DNA from: Firmicutes bacterium UBA3941
Lineage (GTDB): Bacteria; Bacillota; Clostridia; Caldicoprobacterales; UBA3941
Assembly: GCA_002385665.1 (NCBI GenBank)
Contig: DGDX01000066.1
Location: 28,348 to 68,759, forward strand
Reading direction: 5' to 3'
Length of the DNA stretch: 40,412 nucleotides
Made by a program: the position numbers and the translations under genes
Shown here: one piece after another, positions 25,978 to 35,100 of the stretch
Position numbering within the stretch: position 1 is the stretch's first letter
How the letters are laid out: each line of letters opens with the position of its first letter
Notes under the pieces: model-generated
What the model was told of the DNA's origin: nothing
Databases searched by the model: none
The model's input: only the letters and a program-made list of their open reading frames with translations

Positions 25978-26376
25978 TTGGTTTTAAGGGTTATGATGGT
26001 AGACAGCAGCTATAAAGCCCGCAGGGATATAGACAACAAAGTAGATTGGGTTGAGAATGATTTTGAATTGGTTGGAGAGGCCAATAACGGTGAGGAAGGA
26101 TTGAGTCTCCTCCCCCACGTATCTCCCCATGTTATACTTACCGAAATCAGGTTGCCTAAAATGGATGGCATTACCTTCATCGAAACTGCAAAGAAGCGAT
26201 GGCCTAATATAAAGTATGTGATTGTCAGCAATTATGATAACTTCGATTACCTAAAGCAGGCTATGAGAGTGGGGGCCTACGACTATATCCTTAAGCCTGT
26301 GAAGCCAAACGAAATAAACCAGGTATTGCTCAGGGCAAAGGAAGAAATAGAAACAGGAGTGAAAAAATTCTTTTAG
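25978..26376 (+). CDS. Stand-alone receiver domain with Glu at the phosphorylation site
   Basis: 132 residues, one REC domain of the YesN type and nothing else. I chose TTG 25978 because AGAGGAG is eight bases upstream; a GTG at 25969 would overlap that site. The usual phosphoacceptor Asp (LTDIRMPxMDG) is Glu56 here (LTEIRLPKMDG). Of the acidic pair after strand 1, only Asp9 remains (VDSS). The switch Ser84 and the invariant Lys106 (LKP) are kept. A Glu at this position often mimics phosphorylation, so this may be a constitutively active or phosphorylation-independent adaptor. There is no DNA-binding domain and no kinase gene nearby. It converges on ybbR with one base between stop codons. Confidence 0.85.
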   Translation: MVLRVMMVDSSYKARRDIDNKVDWVENDFELVGEANNGEEGLSLLPHVSPHVILTEIRLPKMDGITFIETAKKRWPNIKYVIVSNYDNFDYLKQAMRVGAYDYILKPVKPNEINQVLLRAKEEIETGVKKFF

Positions 26377-26388
26377 CTTATTCTAAAA
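26371..26388. terminator. Small bidirectional hairpin between convergent genes
   Basis: TTTTAG (26371-26376) pairs with CTAAAA (26383-26388) around a 6-base loop. It spans both stop codons (TAG 26374-26376 plus; TAA 26380-26378 minus). It is short and AT-only, so termination is uncertain. Confidence 0.3.
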
Positions 26389-27595
26389 TCACCCTCAGGC
26401 TCCTGGGCTCTATTTCCACTATCTCCAGCCCTGGAGGCAGTTTATCAACCAATATGGGATAGGTCCTTCCGCCCCTCGAAGATTCATTGAGATCTACATA
26501 TAGTTTAAGGTCTTCAGCCTTAAAGGCGTTAACCAGACTCTGGGGACCTCTTATGGTTATAAACTTATCCCCTTCATCCTCTTCAACATTGGCTTCCAAT
26601 CCTTCGGCAATATTCCGCAATTCTATATCCTCAACGGAAACTTGTCTATCAACGATCTTTTCTATCCTTACCAAGACCTGGACTGTGGAATTTTGTCCGG
26701 GACTTAGCCTAATGCCTTCCTGCTGTTGCAGTTTTACTTCCCTAACGATATTACTGGTGGCACCCTGGATATCCAGTATCTCAGTTGGTATGGAATCCAA
26801 GGCCTCCAGGACCTCCGGGTCCCCATTAACGGTTACCTCTTTGGGTTTTATTTCCTCCCCCGTCACAACATAGCCGTCAGCCGGTTTGCCGGTAATGACC
26901 GCATCTACTGAGACAATTTTGTTTGGATAGACCGTTACTACACAATATTCAGGGTTTATGGTTATAAAGTCCAGATCCAGGGGCTCATCCTCATTGTTGA
27001 ACAATTGAACAGCAGACGAGCGCTCCAGTTTTTTATCCTTGTCGTCCCCTAATAAAACGGACACCTGGGCATATGCTGCAGTAGCAATGAGGCTTTCAGG
27101 GCCCCTGATCTCAATATTTCTGGGCTCAATTTCATAGAACCGTTTGCCCAGTTCCAGGCTGTCATCATCTTCTATCTTAGGTAGCACAGGGACTGATTTT
27201 GCTACTATTCTTTCCACGTTGATCTTTATATCGGGAGCAGACTTTATCTCAATGTTACTGGTACCTGGAAGTCCCTGAATTTCAACGCTGACACTCTGCT
27301 CACCAGTCTTGTTTACATCCGATAGGTTTAGAATAGCAACAATCTTGCTCCTATCCAAATATTTTACCATGCTGGCCTTGGCTCGGATATCAAAGCTGTA
27401 ACTGTCCGGTATCTCTGAGGATATCATCAGCCCGTTTTCCGTAAGCTTCTGCTGATTCTCAATTTTAATAGGAATGTCCCTAAAACTCATATCCCGTACA
27501 GGATCCTTGTTGCTTGGGGTCATGCTCCAAAGGATAAGGGCAATAACTACAGAAATTATCTTTAAGGTTATGTTTCTTTCAAAAAAGCTAGCCAT
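26378..27595 (-). CDS. ybbR: YbbR-domain protein, CdaA regulator (CdaR)
   Basis: 405 residues from ATG 27595, with AGGAGGTCC seven bases upstream inside the end of cdaA. One N-terminal membrane helix (about 9-25) is followed by an extracellular region of several repeated YbbR beta domains of about 80 residues, recognisable by recurring segments such as IEIRGPESLI, VTVNGDPEVL and ITIRGPQSLV. YbbR/CdaR binds and modulates the diadenylate cyclase CdaA at the membrane. The start overlaps the cdaA stop by eight bases. glmM, which usually completes this operon, is not next. Confidence 0.94.
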   Translation of the reverse strand: MASFFERNITLKIISVVIALILWSMTPSNKDPVRDMSFRDIPIKIENQQKLTENGLMISSEIPDSYSFDIRAKASMVKYLDRSKIVAILNLSDVNKTGEQSVSVEIQGLPGTSNIEIKSAPDIKINVERIVAKSVPVLPKIEDDDSLELGKRFYEIEPRNIEIRGPESLIATAAYAQVSVLLGDDKDKKLERSSAVQLFNNEDEPLDLDFITINPEYCVVTVYPNKIVSVDAVITGKPADGYVVTGEEIKPKEVTVNGDPEVLEALDSIPTEILDIQGATSNIVREVKLQQQEGIRLSPGQNSTVQVLVRIEKIVDRQVSVEDIELRNIAEGLEANVEEDEGDKFITIRGPQSLVNAFKAEDLKLYVDLNESSRGGRTYPILVDKLPPGLEIVEIEPRSLRVILE

Positions 27596-28445
27596 TTTTG
27601 GACCTCCTTCTAATAAAGCTAAAAGGCCCAACATCGTCATCCTTAATATATATCGAAGACAGGACATTTTTAAGGCCGTCTATATCCAAATATCTGGTAA
27701 GCCTGCCGCCGCTGGCCATGGATATAACACCGGTTTCTTCAGAAACTATTATAGCCAGGGCATCGGAGCTCTCTGATATTCCAAGGGCTGCCCGGTGGCG
27801 GGTACCCAATTGCTTGCTTAGATTTGGGTTCTCGGTTAGGGGTAGAAAACAACCGGCTGCAGCTACCCTATCACCCCGAATCACAACGGCACCGTCATGA
27901 AGTGGGGTGTTGGGTACAAAGATGTTTTCCAACAGCTCCCTGGTCAGCCTTGCGTCCAACCAAATCCCTGTTTCGATGATTTCGTTAATACCGGTATTCT
28001 TCTCAATCACTATAAGGGCGCCTACTCTGGTCTTGGACATATTGGCAACAGCCGCTGCGATGCCGTCTACAATGCTCTTTGCATCCATGTCATTTTCGTC
28101 ACGCAATAGACGGGATCTATCAAAAATACGGCCCCTGCCGATTTGCTCCAGGGCCCTTCTGATCTCGGGGTGAAAAACAATTACACCTGCTGTAATACCA
28201 AAGTTGATGGTATTTTCCAAGATCCATGCTATAGTATTTAACCTGAGCCACTTGGTTACAAAGTATATAAAGAAGAGAAAGACCAAACCCTTGAGTACCT
28301 GTTCTGCCCTGGTCTTTCTGATGAGCAATAGGAGCTGGTACAATACGAAGGCTACGACCGCAATATCTACTATATGACGAATAATATCTGGAAATTGTAA
28401 ATAGGGCTCTAATCGCTGCAGTAGATCAGATATAAACGGCCACAT
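27588..28445 (-). CDS. cdaA: Diadenylate cyclase CdaA
   Basis: Makes the second messenger cyclic di-AMP from two ATP; needed for potassium and cell-wall homeostasis in Firmicutes. 285 residues with three N-terminal membrane helices (about 22-42, 50-67, 72-90) and a cytoplasmic DAC domain. The catalytic motifs DGA (184-186) and RHR (216-218) are intact. The start has a GGGGGTGAAAAT site upstream. It is followed directly by ybbR. Confidence 0.96.
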   Translation of the reverse strand: MWPFISDLLQRLEPYLQFPDIIRHIVDIAVVAFVLYQLLLLIRKTRAEQVLKGLVFLFFIYFVTKWLRLNTIAWILENTINFGITAGVIVFHPEIRRALEQIGRGRIFDRSRLLRDENDMDAKSIVDGIAAAVANMSKTRVGALIVIEKNTGINEIIETGIWLDARLTRELLENIFVPNTPLHDGAVVIRGDRVAAAGCFLPLTENPNLSKQLGTRHRAALGISESSDALAIIVSEETGVISMASGGRLTRYLDIDGLKNVLSSIYIKDDDVGPFSFIRRRSKNG

Positions 28446-28772
28446 ATTTTCACCCCCGCTTTTGATATTAAGAAAGAATAACCGGATAAAAAGAAAAATT
28501 ATGAATTATTATGTAGATAAACCTGTCCTATAGAGCATCATTTGAAGTCCCATTGTTATATTCAGATAGGCTAGATAGAACCGCCCCTATAATTATAACA
28601 TCATTCTATGATATTTTTCTATAGCAAGCATAAAAAATGTAGAACTTGACCCATGGCTGCTATGGTTTATTGTTTAGTTTATATATCAAATGGACAAAAT
28701 CTATCCACATCATTCCATTTACCCCATATCCACCGTATTGAAAACTAAAATATAAAATTTAAGGATACCAGA
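28446..28772. other. Intergenic region between the radical SAM gene and cdaA
   Basis: 327 bases, AT-rich, without a convincing coding frame. A TATAAT on the minus strand near 28594-28599 may be the -10 of cdaA, but no proper -35 pairs with it. No clear terminator follows the radical SAM gene. Nothing resembles a known riboswitch. Confidence 0.4.
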
Positions 28773-29771
28773 TTATCTGCCCCAATCCCCAACAATTCTT
28801 CGTAATGTCTCCCCGCAATTACCACATCTTCCTTCACGGGTAATACCCACGACATGGGCCCTGTAGTAACCCCTGTCAATCAGGGTGTTGCCGCAATTGT
28901 GGCAATAGGTGTTATTATCTGATTCCAACATATTGCCCAGATAGACATGGTTTAGATACCTATCCCCCAAGGCTTTCAATGCGGTCATGGTTTCCCTTGG
29001 GGTAGGTGGCAGATCCATTTGGTAGTTTGGAAAATACCGGGAGAGATGCAGGGGGATATCCGGATCTATCTCCATTATCCATTTAAACAGTCCTTCCATC
29101 TCCTTAATCCCATCATTGACCCCGCCGACTACCAGGGTGGTTAGCTCCACATGGCAATGCCCGGCAGCTAACTCTACTGTCTTTTTAACTGGTAATAGGC
29201 TTCCACCGCAGATCTCCCTGTAGTATTGATCGGTAAACCCTTTGACATCAATATTCATGGCGTCTATATAGGGTAATAACTCACCAAGGGGTTTAGGCAA
29301 GACATAACCGTTGGTAACCAGGACGATCTCCAGGTTATGTTCTCGTGCCAGGGTGCTGACATCAAGAATGTATTCATAGTTTATAATTGGCTCATTATAG
29401 GTAAAGGCAATGCCAACGCTATTCCTTTCCTTGGCCAAGGTCACCAGGTCCTCCGGAGAAATGTAGTGAGTTTCAGCCTTATTATGGGCAATATGCCAGT
29501 TTTGGCAGAATGAACACTTTAGGTTGCACCACAGCCCGCCAACGGACAGGATGTTCGAACCGGGATAGAAATGATAGAGGGGCTTTTTTTCTATGGGGTC
29601 CATGGCAATGGCGGATATATTACCATAGCCTTTGGCCATCAGCCCTCCGTCCACATTCATTCTCACGCGACAGTCTCCGCTTTTACCCTCCTCTATGATA
29701 CAAGCGTTGGGGCATAGAAGACACCGCACTTTTCCCTGTCCGGTTTTTGTATAGAATAGAGCCTCCCTCAT
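28773..29771 (-). CDS. AmmeMemoRadiSam system radical SAM enzyme
   Basis: 332 residues. The radical SAM cluster motif CNLKCSFC (Cys82, Cys86, Cys89) sits in a GLWCNLKCSFCQNWHI context. An N-terminal Cys set (17, 20, 24, 34) and a C-terminal zinc-ribbon-like set (290, 293, 316, 319) could bind further metal. This matches the radical SAM member of the conserved AMMECR1/MEMO/radical SAM trio, whose reaction and substrate are unknown. It is distantly like pyruvate formate-lyase activating enzymes. The start overlaps the upstream gene's stop as ATGA, so the two proteins are translationally coupled. Confidence 0.93.
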   Translation of the reverse strand: MREALFYTKTGQGKVRCLLCPNACIIEEGKSGDCRVRMNVDGGLMAKGYGNISAIAMDPIEKKPLYHFYPGSNILSVGGLWCNLKCSFCQNWHIAHNKAETHYISPEDLVTLAKERNSVGIAFTYNEPIINYEYILDVSTLAREHNLEIVLVTNGYVLPKPLGELLPYIDAMNIDVKGFTDQYYREICGGSLLPVKKTVELAAGHCHVELTTLVVGGVNDGIKEMEGLFKWIMEIDPDIPLHLSRYFPNYQMDLPPTPRETMTALKALGDRYLNHVYLGNMLESDNNTYCHNCGNTLIDRGYYRAHVVGITREGRCGNCGETLRRIVGDWGR

Positions 29772-31177
29772 GAGTGCCTGATCACCTCAAATCTTTGCAT
29801 AACATATTCTTCGTCCTCATCTATCCCGGCTTTTTGCAAGGCTATTTTGACCTGTTCCTGTGGTGTATCTATCCCCTCCAGGTTTGGAAGAAGAAGTCCA
29901 GACCTGGAGCCATGGCTGACTATTACTCCATATCTTTTCACGTCCAGTTCATCCAGGGTTTCTATGGGTTCCGGTTCCTTTAACACATCTACGGAGTAGA
30001 CCAGACTATCCAATTCCTCTTCCTCCACCGGGAAAAATCTGGGGTCCCTGGTACCGGCACTGATTGCGTTCTTCACTATTTCCCAGGCAATATTCTCCTG
30101 GGTTGCCTCTATGGTACCTATGCATCCCCGCAGCTGGCCGTACTGCTTGATAGTTACAAATACGCCTGCTCGGCTATTAAGCATGGGATTCGGCAGCCCG
30201 TCACCCAAATCCATAACCTTTCCGGTACGTATATAGGTTTCAAGGGATTCTCTGGCCAAACGTACATAGGCATCCTCTTTTTCCCTTATCCGCCTTATGC
30301 CAAGCTCATTGTTTCTTCTTAGCTTATCCATAAGCCGGCGGGAGTTGTCGGTATTCTCAGGCTCAAAGGAGGCTACACAATAACCAACTCCAAATGGCCC
30401 TTCATAGGACAGGACCTTAGATTTGAAGGCTTGTCCGTCCAAGGCGCCCATAGCCATGATAATAGATCGCAGGCCGCATTCCCCGCCCTCCCTTATGAGT
30501 GCCGGATCTATGGAAAATATTCCCTCAACGTCGCCCTTGGCTATCAAGGTCGTAATGGTTTTGTCCAGCTCCGGCCCTGAGGGGTGATAGCCATAAGGTC
30601 CATCCGCCTTCAAACGATGGGAAAGGTCTCCACTGGCGATTATGACAACATCCTTGTCCTGGGATTCTATCGCCCTTTTCATGGCGATTCCGAAAGCATA
30701 CAGTTCATGGAAGGGAAGATGGGAAACGCCCATGGTGACCAGTCTATATCCGGTAAAATACTTATTGACAAAGTATAGGGGTACCAAAACGCCCCAATCC
30801 AGAGAAGCTGGTATATTGTACGATGAACACATGGCTCCATCCAGGTCTATGGCCAATATTCCAACCCTTTGAGCTTCACGGATAATCCTTCCTATGAGGT
30901 CTTGGTTGGCTTGAAAGGTCATGGATACTTCAGGAGTACCAAATCGGGAAAAATCCCCTTCCAATACATCCTCTGACATAATACCGATTCCATCGGCAAA
31001 AACCGGACCATGGGGGCTTATTACAATAATCGTATCAGGGCTTTTGTCAGCGATCTCCTGCCCCAATACAGTCATAGAATCTATGGTTCTTTGGGCACCT
31101 TCCCTGTCCCTTCTCCCGACCTCTTCTACAATAATAGGCGGATGGGGAGATAAATACACTCCTAAGATCCTTCCCAT
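29768..31177 (-). CDS. MEMO/LigB-like and AMMECR1 fusion protein
   Basis: 469 residues. The N-terminal half (1 to about 272) is a class III extradiol dioxygenase/MEMO-type domain. It keeps residues matching the LigB metal site: His12 (SPHPP), His56 (SPHGP) and a Glu in REGGECG (230 or 233), plus His187 in SGDLSH as a possible catalytic base. The C-terminal half (about 280-469) is an AMMECR1 domain with the invariant LRGCIGT at 349-355. Both are members of the AmmeMemoRadiSam system, here fused in one chain. AAAGGAG lies about eight bases before ATG 31177. The reaction is unknown; retained metal ligands suggest an active metalloenzyme rather than a scaffold. Confidence 0.93.
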   Translation of the reverse strand: MGRILGVYLSPHPPIIVEEVGRRDREGAQRTIDSMTVLGQEIADKSPDTIIVISPHGPVFADGIGIMSEDVLEGDFSRFGTPEVSMTFQANQDLIGRIIREAQRVGILAIDLDGAMCSSYNIPASLDWGVLVPLYFVNKYFTGYRLVTMGVSHLPFHELYAFGIAMKRAIESQDKDVVIIASGDLSHRLKADGPYGYHPSGPELDKTITTLIAKGDVEGIFSIDPALIREGGECGLRSIIMAMGALDGQAFKSKVLSYEGPFGVGYCVASFEPENTDNSRRLMDKLRRNNELGIRRIREKEDAYVRLARESLETYIRTGKVMDLGDGLPNPMLNSRAGVFVTIKQYGQLRGCIGTIEATQENIAWEIVKNAISAGTRDPRFFPVEEEELDSLVYSVDVLKEPEPIETLDELDVKRYGVIVSHGSRSGLLLPNLEGIDTPQEQVKIALQKAGIDEDEEYVMQRFEVIRHS

Positions 31178-31269
31178 TCCGATTCTCCTTTCTTTTTTTA
31201 TTCCCTCTGTATCCTATCCTTGCCTGTACTTGACTGAGATGGGTTCTAACAAAGTGAAAACACAGCATA

Positions 31270-31983
31270 TTACGCATCGGATAGATAGCTTATGATCCCA
31301 CAATATATGGCCCATGCTACCTCTTCCTGGTACTCGTCCGTCGCAAGCAATTGCTCTTCCTGAGGATTGGATAAAAAACCGCACTCTACCAATACCGATG
31401 GGCTGTCTACCGCCTTCAGGATTAAATAGCTGTCAGATGCCTTAATCTCCCTTTTATTTCCCCGGTCCAATATGCGTATCAATTGCTGTTGAATGGATTC
31501 GGCCAAGCGTTTTCCTTCTTCGCTGCCCTTCAAATAGAAGGTCTGAGCCCCATAATACTGAGACTGTCCGAACTTATTTAAATGAATGCTGATTACCAGA
31601 TCCGGTTGGGATTTTTGGAGGATTTCTACCCTCCTTGTCATATCCTGTCGCTTCCTGGAACCGGTATAATTTTGGTCATATAGGCCGTCATGGGTCTTTC
31701 GTGTCATTACGACCTTTGCGCCTTCATTCTCCAAATAGGCTTGAAGTTTCTTCGCGATCTTTAAGTTGATCTCGTCCTCACGGATCCCCGTCGGGCTTAC
31801 AGCCCCCGGATCAATTCCCCCATGGCCGGCATCGATGGCAATGGTTACACCATATGCCGGGGATCCGAATACCGACAAGGCCTGCCGTTCACGTATCTTT
31901 ACAACATATGAAATAGCAATAATGATGCCCAGAATAATCCAAAACACCAGTAATGTTTTTCTGCTAATGTAATAGACCCTCAT
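31270..31983 (-). CDS. cwlD: N-acetylmuramoyl-L-alanine amidase CwlD-like
   Basis: 237 residues from ATG 31983 (TTTGGGGG seven bases upstream), the same length as Bacillus CwlD. One N-terminal anchor helix (about 8-28) is followed by an Amidase_3 domain with zinc ligands in DAGHGG, REDEINL and SIHLN, and the catalytic Glu in VECGFLSN. CwlD acts in spore cortex maturation by helping form muramic-delta-lactam. General cell-wall amidase is the alternative, but size and anchor favour CwlD. It is evidence that the organism sporulates. A TATAAT (32024-32019, minus) lies upstream without a clear -35. Confidence 0.88.
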   Translation of the reverse strand: MRVYYISRKTLLVFWIILGIIIAISYVVKIRERQALSVFGSPAYGVTIAIDAGHGGIDPGAVSPTGIREDEINLKIAKKLQAYLENEGAKVVMTRKTHDGLYDQNYTGSRKRQDMTRRVEILQKSQPDLVISIHLNKFGQSQYYGAQTFYLKGSEEGKRLAESIQQQLIRILDRGNKREIKASDSYLILKAVDSPSVLVECGFLSNPQEEQLLATDEYQEEVAWAIYCGIISYLSDA

Positions 31984-32155
31984 ATGCAAACCCCCAAAAT
32001 CCTAAGACGAATCGTATTATTATAGGATATTCTTCAGGGAGCTTGCTTTATGAATCTTTTCTATGCAGCTACACTGGGGATTTTAACAGGGCATCTTCTT
32101 TAGTTTATTCTATCATAATATTATGGATGTTCCAATAAAGGTGGAAATCATTGGT

Positions 32156-35100
32156 TCAGATCTCTCCCATGATTACTCTTACACTATGTCTACCGTCCCC
32201 TTCCACCAGGGGAATCACCTTATCCTCAAGCTTCAGATCGTCCAGCCACATTTCTCTGACTCCTCTATTCACCCTGTCAGGGTTCTCTACCCTTATATCA
32301 TAGATGGTACTTCTATATCTGTAGGTCATATTAAAGCCCTCCCAGCTTGCAGGTATGCAAGGGTCGATATAGAGTCTGTCCCCCCGAAGCTTTAATCCGA
32401 GAATCCACTCTATTCCCACCCGGTACATCCAGGATGAGGAGCCGGTGTACCATGTCCAGCCGCCACGTCCAACATGAGGCTCTACGGCATATACATCGGC
32501 AGCCATAACGTAGGGTTCCGTCTTGTACCGACTGATCTCGTACCATGTCCGTCCATGGTTAATGGGGTTGATCATATTGAAAAATTCCCAGGCCTTGTCC
32601 CCGTCCCCCTGTATTGCCTTGGCCATAATGGACCAGATTGCGCCATGGGTATATTGGCCACCATTCTCCCTGACCCCGGGTACGTATCCCTTGATATATC
32701 CCGGTTCCAGATGAGATCTGTCAAAGGGTGGTGACAAAAGCTGTATCAATCCCTCCTCCCTCCTTACCAGATGCCTCTCCAGGGAGTCCATGGCGATCTT
32801 TGCTCTGTTTGGATCGGCAGCCCCTGAGATTACGGACCAGGATTGGGATATGGCATCGATTTGGCATTCCTGGTTTTGCTCGGAGCCAAGGGGCGTACCG
32901 TCGTCAAAATATGCCCTTCTGTACCATCCACCATCCCATCCGTGTCTGTCTATGGCCTCCTTTAGAGATTTGGCCACCTCCTTATACCTTTGAGCCCTTT
33001 CCATGTCATTCCGCCTCTGGCATATTGGGATAAATTTATCAAGAACGGTATACAGGAACCATCCCAGCCAGACACTTTCGCCCTGGCCTCCGATACCGAC
33101 CTTGTCCATGCCATCGTTCCAGTCCCCTTCTCCCATAAGGGGCAATCCGTGCCGGCCAAAGGCAAGGGATTTTTCTATAGCCTTTACACAATGGTCATAA
33201 ATGCTCTCCTTGTAATGGGAAACCTCCGGTAAATTGTATCTATCCCATTCCCCCTCCCTCAGGGGTTCGTCCACCAAATAGTGGGTCATCTCATCCAGTA
33301 TGTCCCAATCTCCTGTACCCTGTATGTAATCCGCCGTGACAAAGGGCAGGAACAACAGATCGTCGGTGATTCTGGTCCTGATTCCCCTATGGGGCGGATG
33401 CCACCAATGCTGAACATCCCCTTCTTCGTACTGATGTTCGCTGTGAAGAAGTATTTGCCTCTTCACCCTATCCGGATCGCTGTATACCAAGGCCAAAACA
33501 TCCTGTAATTGATCCCTGAATCCATATGCGCCCCCGGCCTGGTAAAAACCGGTTCTGGCCATAATCCTACAGCTCAGGGTCTGGTATACCAGCCATCTGT
33601 TAAGCATAATGTCCATAGACATATCGGGGGTGCTGACTGTAATGGCGCTGAGCCTTTCATCCCAGATCCGTTTCGTCTCCTCCAGTGCTTCCTGGGCAGC
33701 ATTGGTGTTGGTATAGTCCCCGATAATCCGTCTTGCCTGGGATTCATCGTCCCCCTGGCCCAATACAAAGACCAGTTCTTCCTCTTCTCCGGGTCCTATC
33801 TCCAATGCCACCTGAATAACACCGCAAGGGTCAAATCCAGGCCCAACACGGTTGGACAGACTTGCCCGTCCCAGGGCCGCCGGATCCGCCAAGGTTCCGT
33901 TCCTGCCAATGAACTCCGTTCTATCTCCTGTAAAGCCTATATAGGGCTTATCACTGGCTATAAAGGCTACCCTATCGCCAAATTCCCCATTATATGGGTT
34001 AATGGCAAATAAGGCGTTTAAACTCCTATCCTCCTTGGTCATAATAAATTGGTTATTGGGAATTGGATTGACTCCGCAAACCCATTCTACATAGAAGGTT
34101 ATGGTCAGGCTCCTTGTCCTGTCGGAGTCGTTGACAAGCCCTATATGGTAATATTTGACCGGCTGATGGGGGGCTACAAACATGGTCTGTCTTTGCCTCA
34201 ATTTATTTCTGTCATATTCAAAGACGGTATAGCCCTGACCGTGCCGTACGGTATAATCGCCATCGGTGCGAATGGGGGCCGGAGCAATGGACCAGACAGC
34301 CCCGGAATCCTCATCCCTTATATATACCGCCTCACCCACAGGGTCCACAACGGGGTCATTGGACCAGGGGGTCAATTTGTTCTCCCGGCTATTGCCGTAC
34401 CAGGTATATCCTGCCCCGGATTCCGTTACCAGAAAACCCAAAACTTCATTGGCTATAACATTGCTCCAGGGTAGTGGAGTGGCATTGCCCTTGCGAATTC
34501 TTATTTCATATTCCTTTCCACCCGGCGTAAACCCGCCAATATCGTTAAAGTATATAAGCTCCCCATTCTTCTTTATTTCATCCTTGCACTCCTGCTCGAT
34601 ACCGGAGAATTCCTTTATATCCGGAAGCTTGTCAATAGTATCATTGCCCTCTATCTGGGAAGCCAGAGAGCCCAGCTCACCGTCAATTACAATCCTGGAT
34701 GCAAAGGCCAACAGATTTTTGTCCACATCGGGCATCAGATTGCCCGGGAGCAGGTATACCCCTCCCGGCTTATCCTGCAGCTCCCTTAGGTGGCTGACGG
34801 TCAGCATCTCCCTCAGGCGATCCTGAACGGGCTGTTCATAGCTGTTGCCATAATCATTTAGTATCACCAGGTCAACCAGTATCCCCTTAAGCCGCCAGTA
34901 TTCATGAATGGATAACATCTGCCTGACCATTTCCAGTTGCTCGGTATTGGTTATCCTGATGGTTGCTATGGGAAGATCTCCTGAAATACCGTAGGTCCAC
35001 AGCCTGGTCTGGTCCTCTTCATTCACGATATCCTTCAAGAGGGCTCTTCTGGCTGGATTTGTGTATATTATGGAGGAGAGCATCTTTTGGTAGAGGCTCA

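Noticed and set aside
28646..28673. Plus-strand promoter-like pair TTGACC-16-TATTGT
   Set aside because: It would drive only antisense RNA into the radical SAM gene, and matches of this quality arise by chance in AT-rich DNA.
34266..34826. 186-codon plus-strand frame inside the glucan synthase
   Set aside because: Antisense to a conserved catalytic protein, Ser/Pro-rich composition typical of shadow frames, no supporting start signals.
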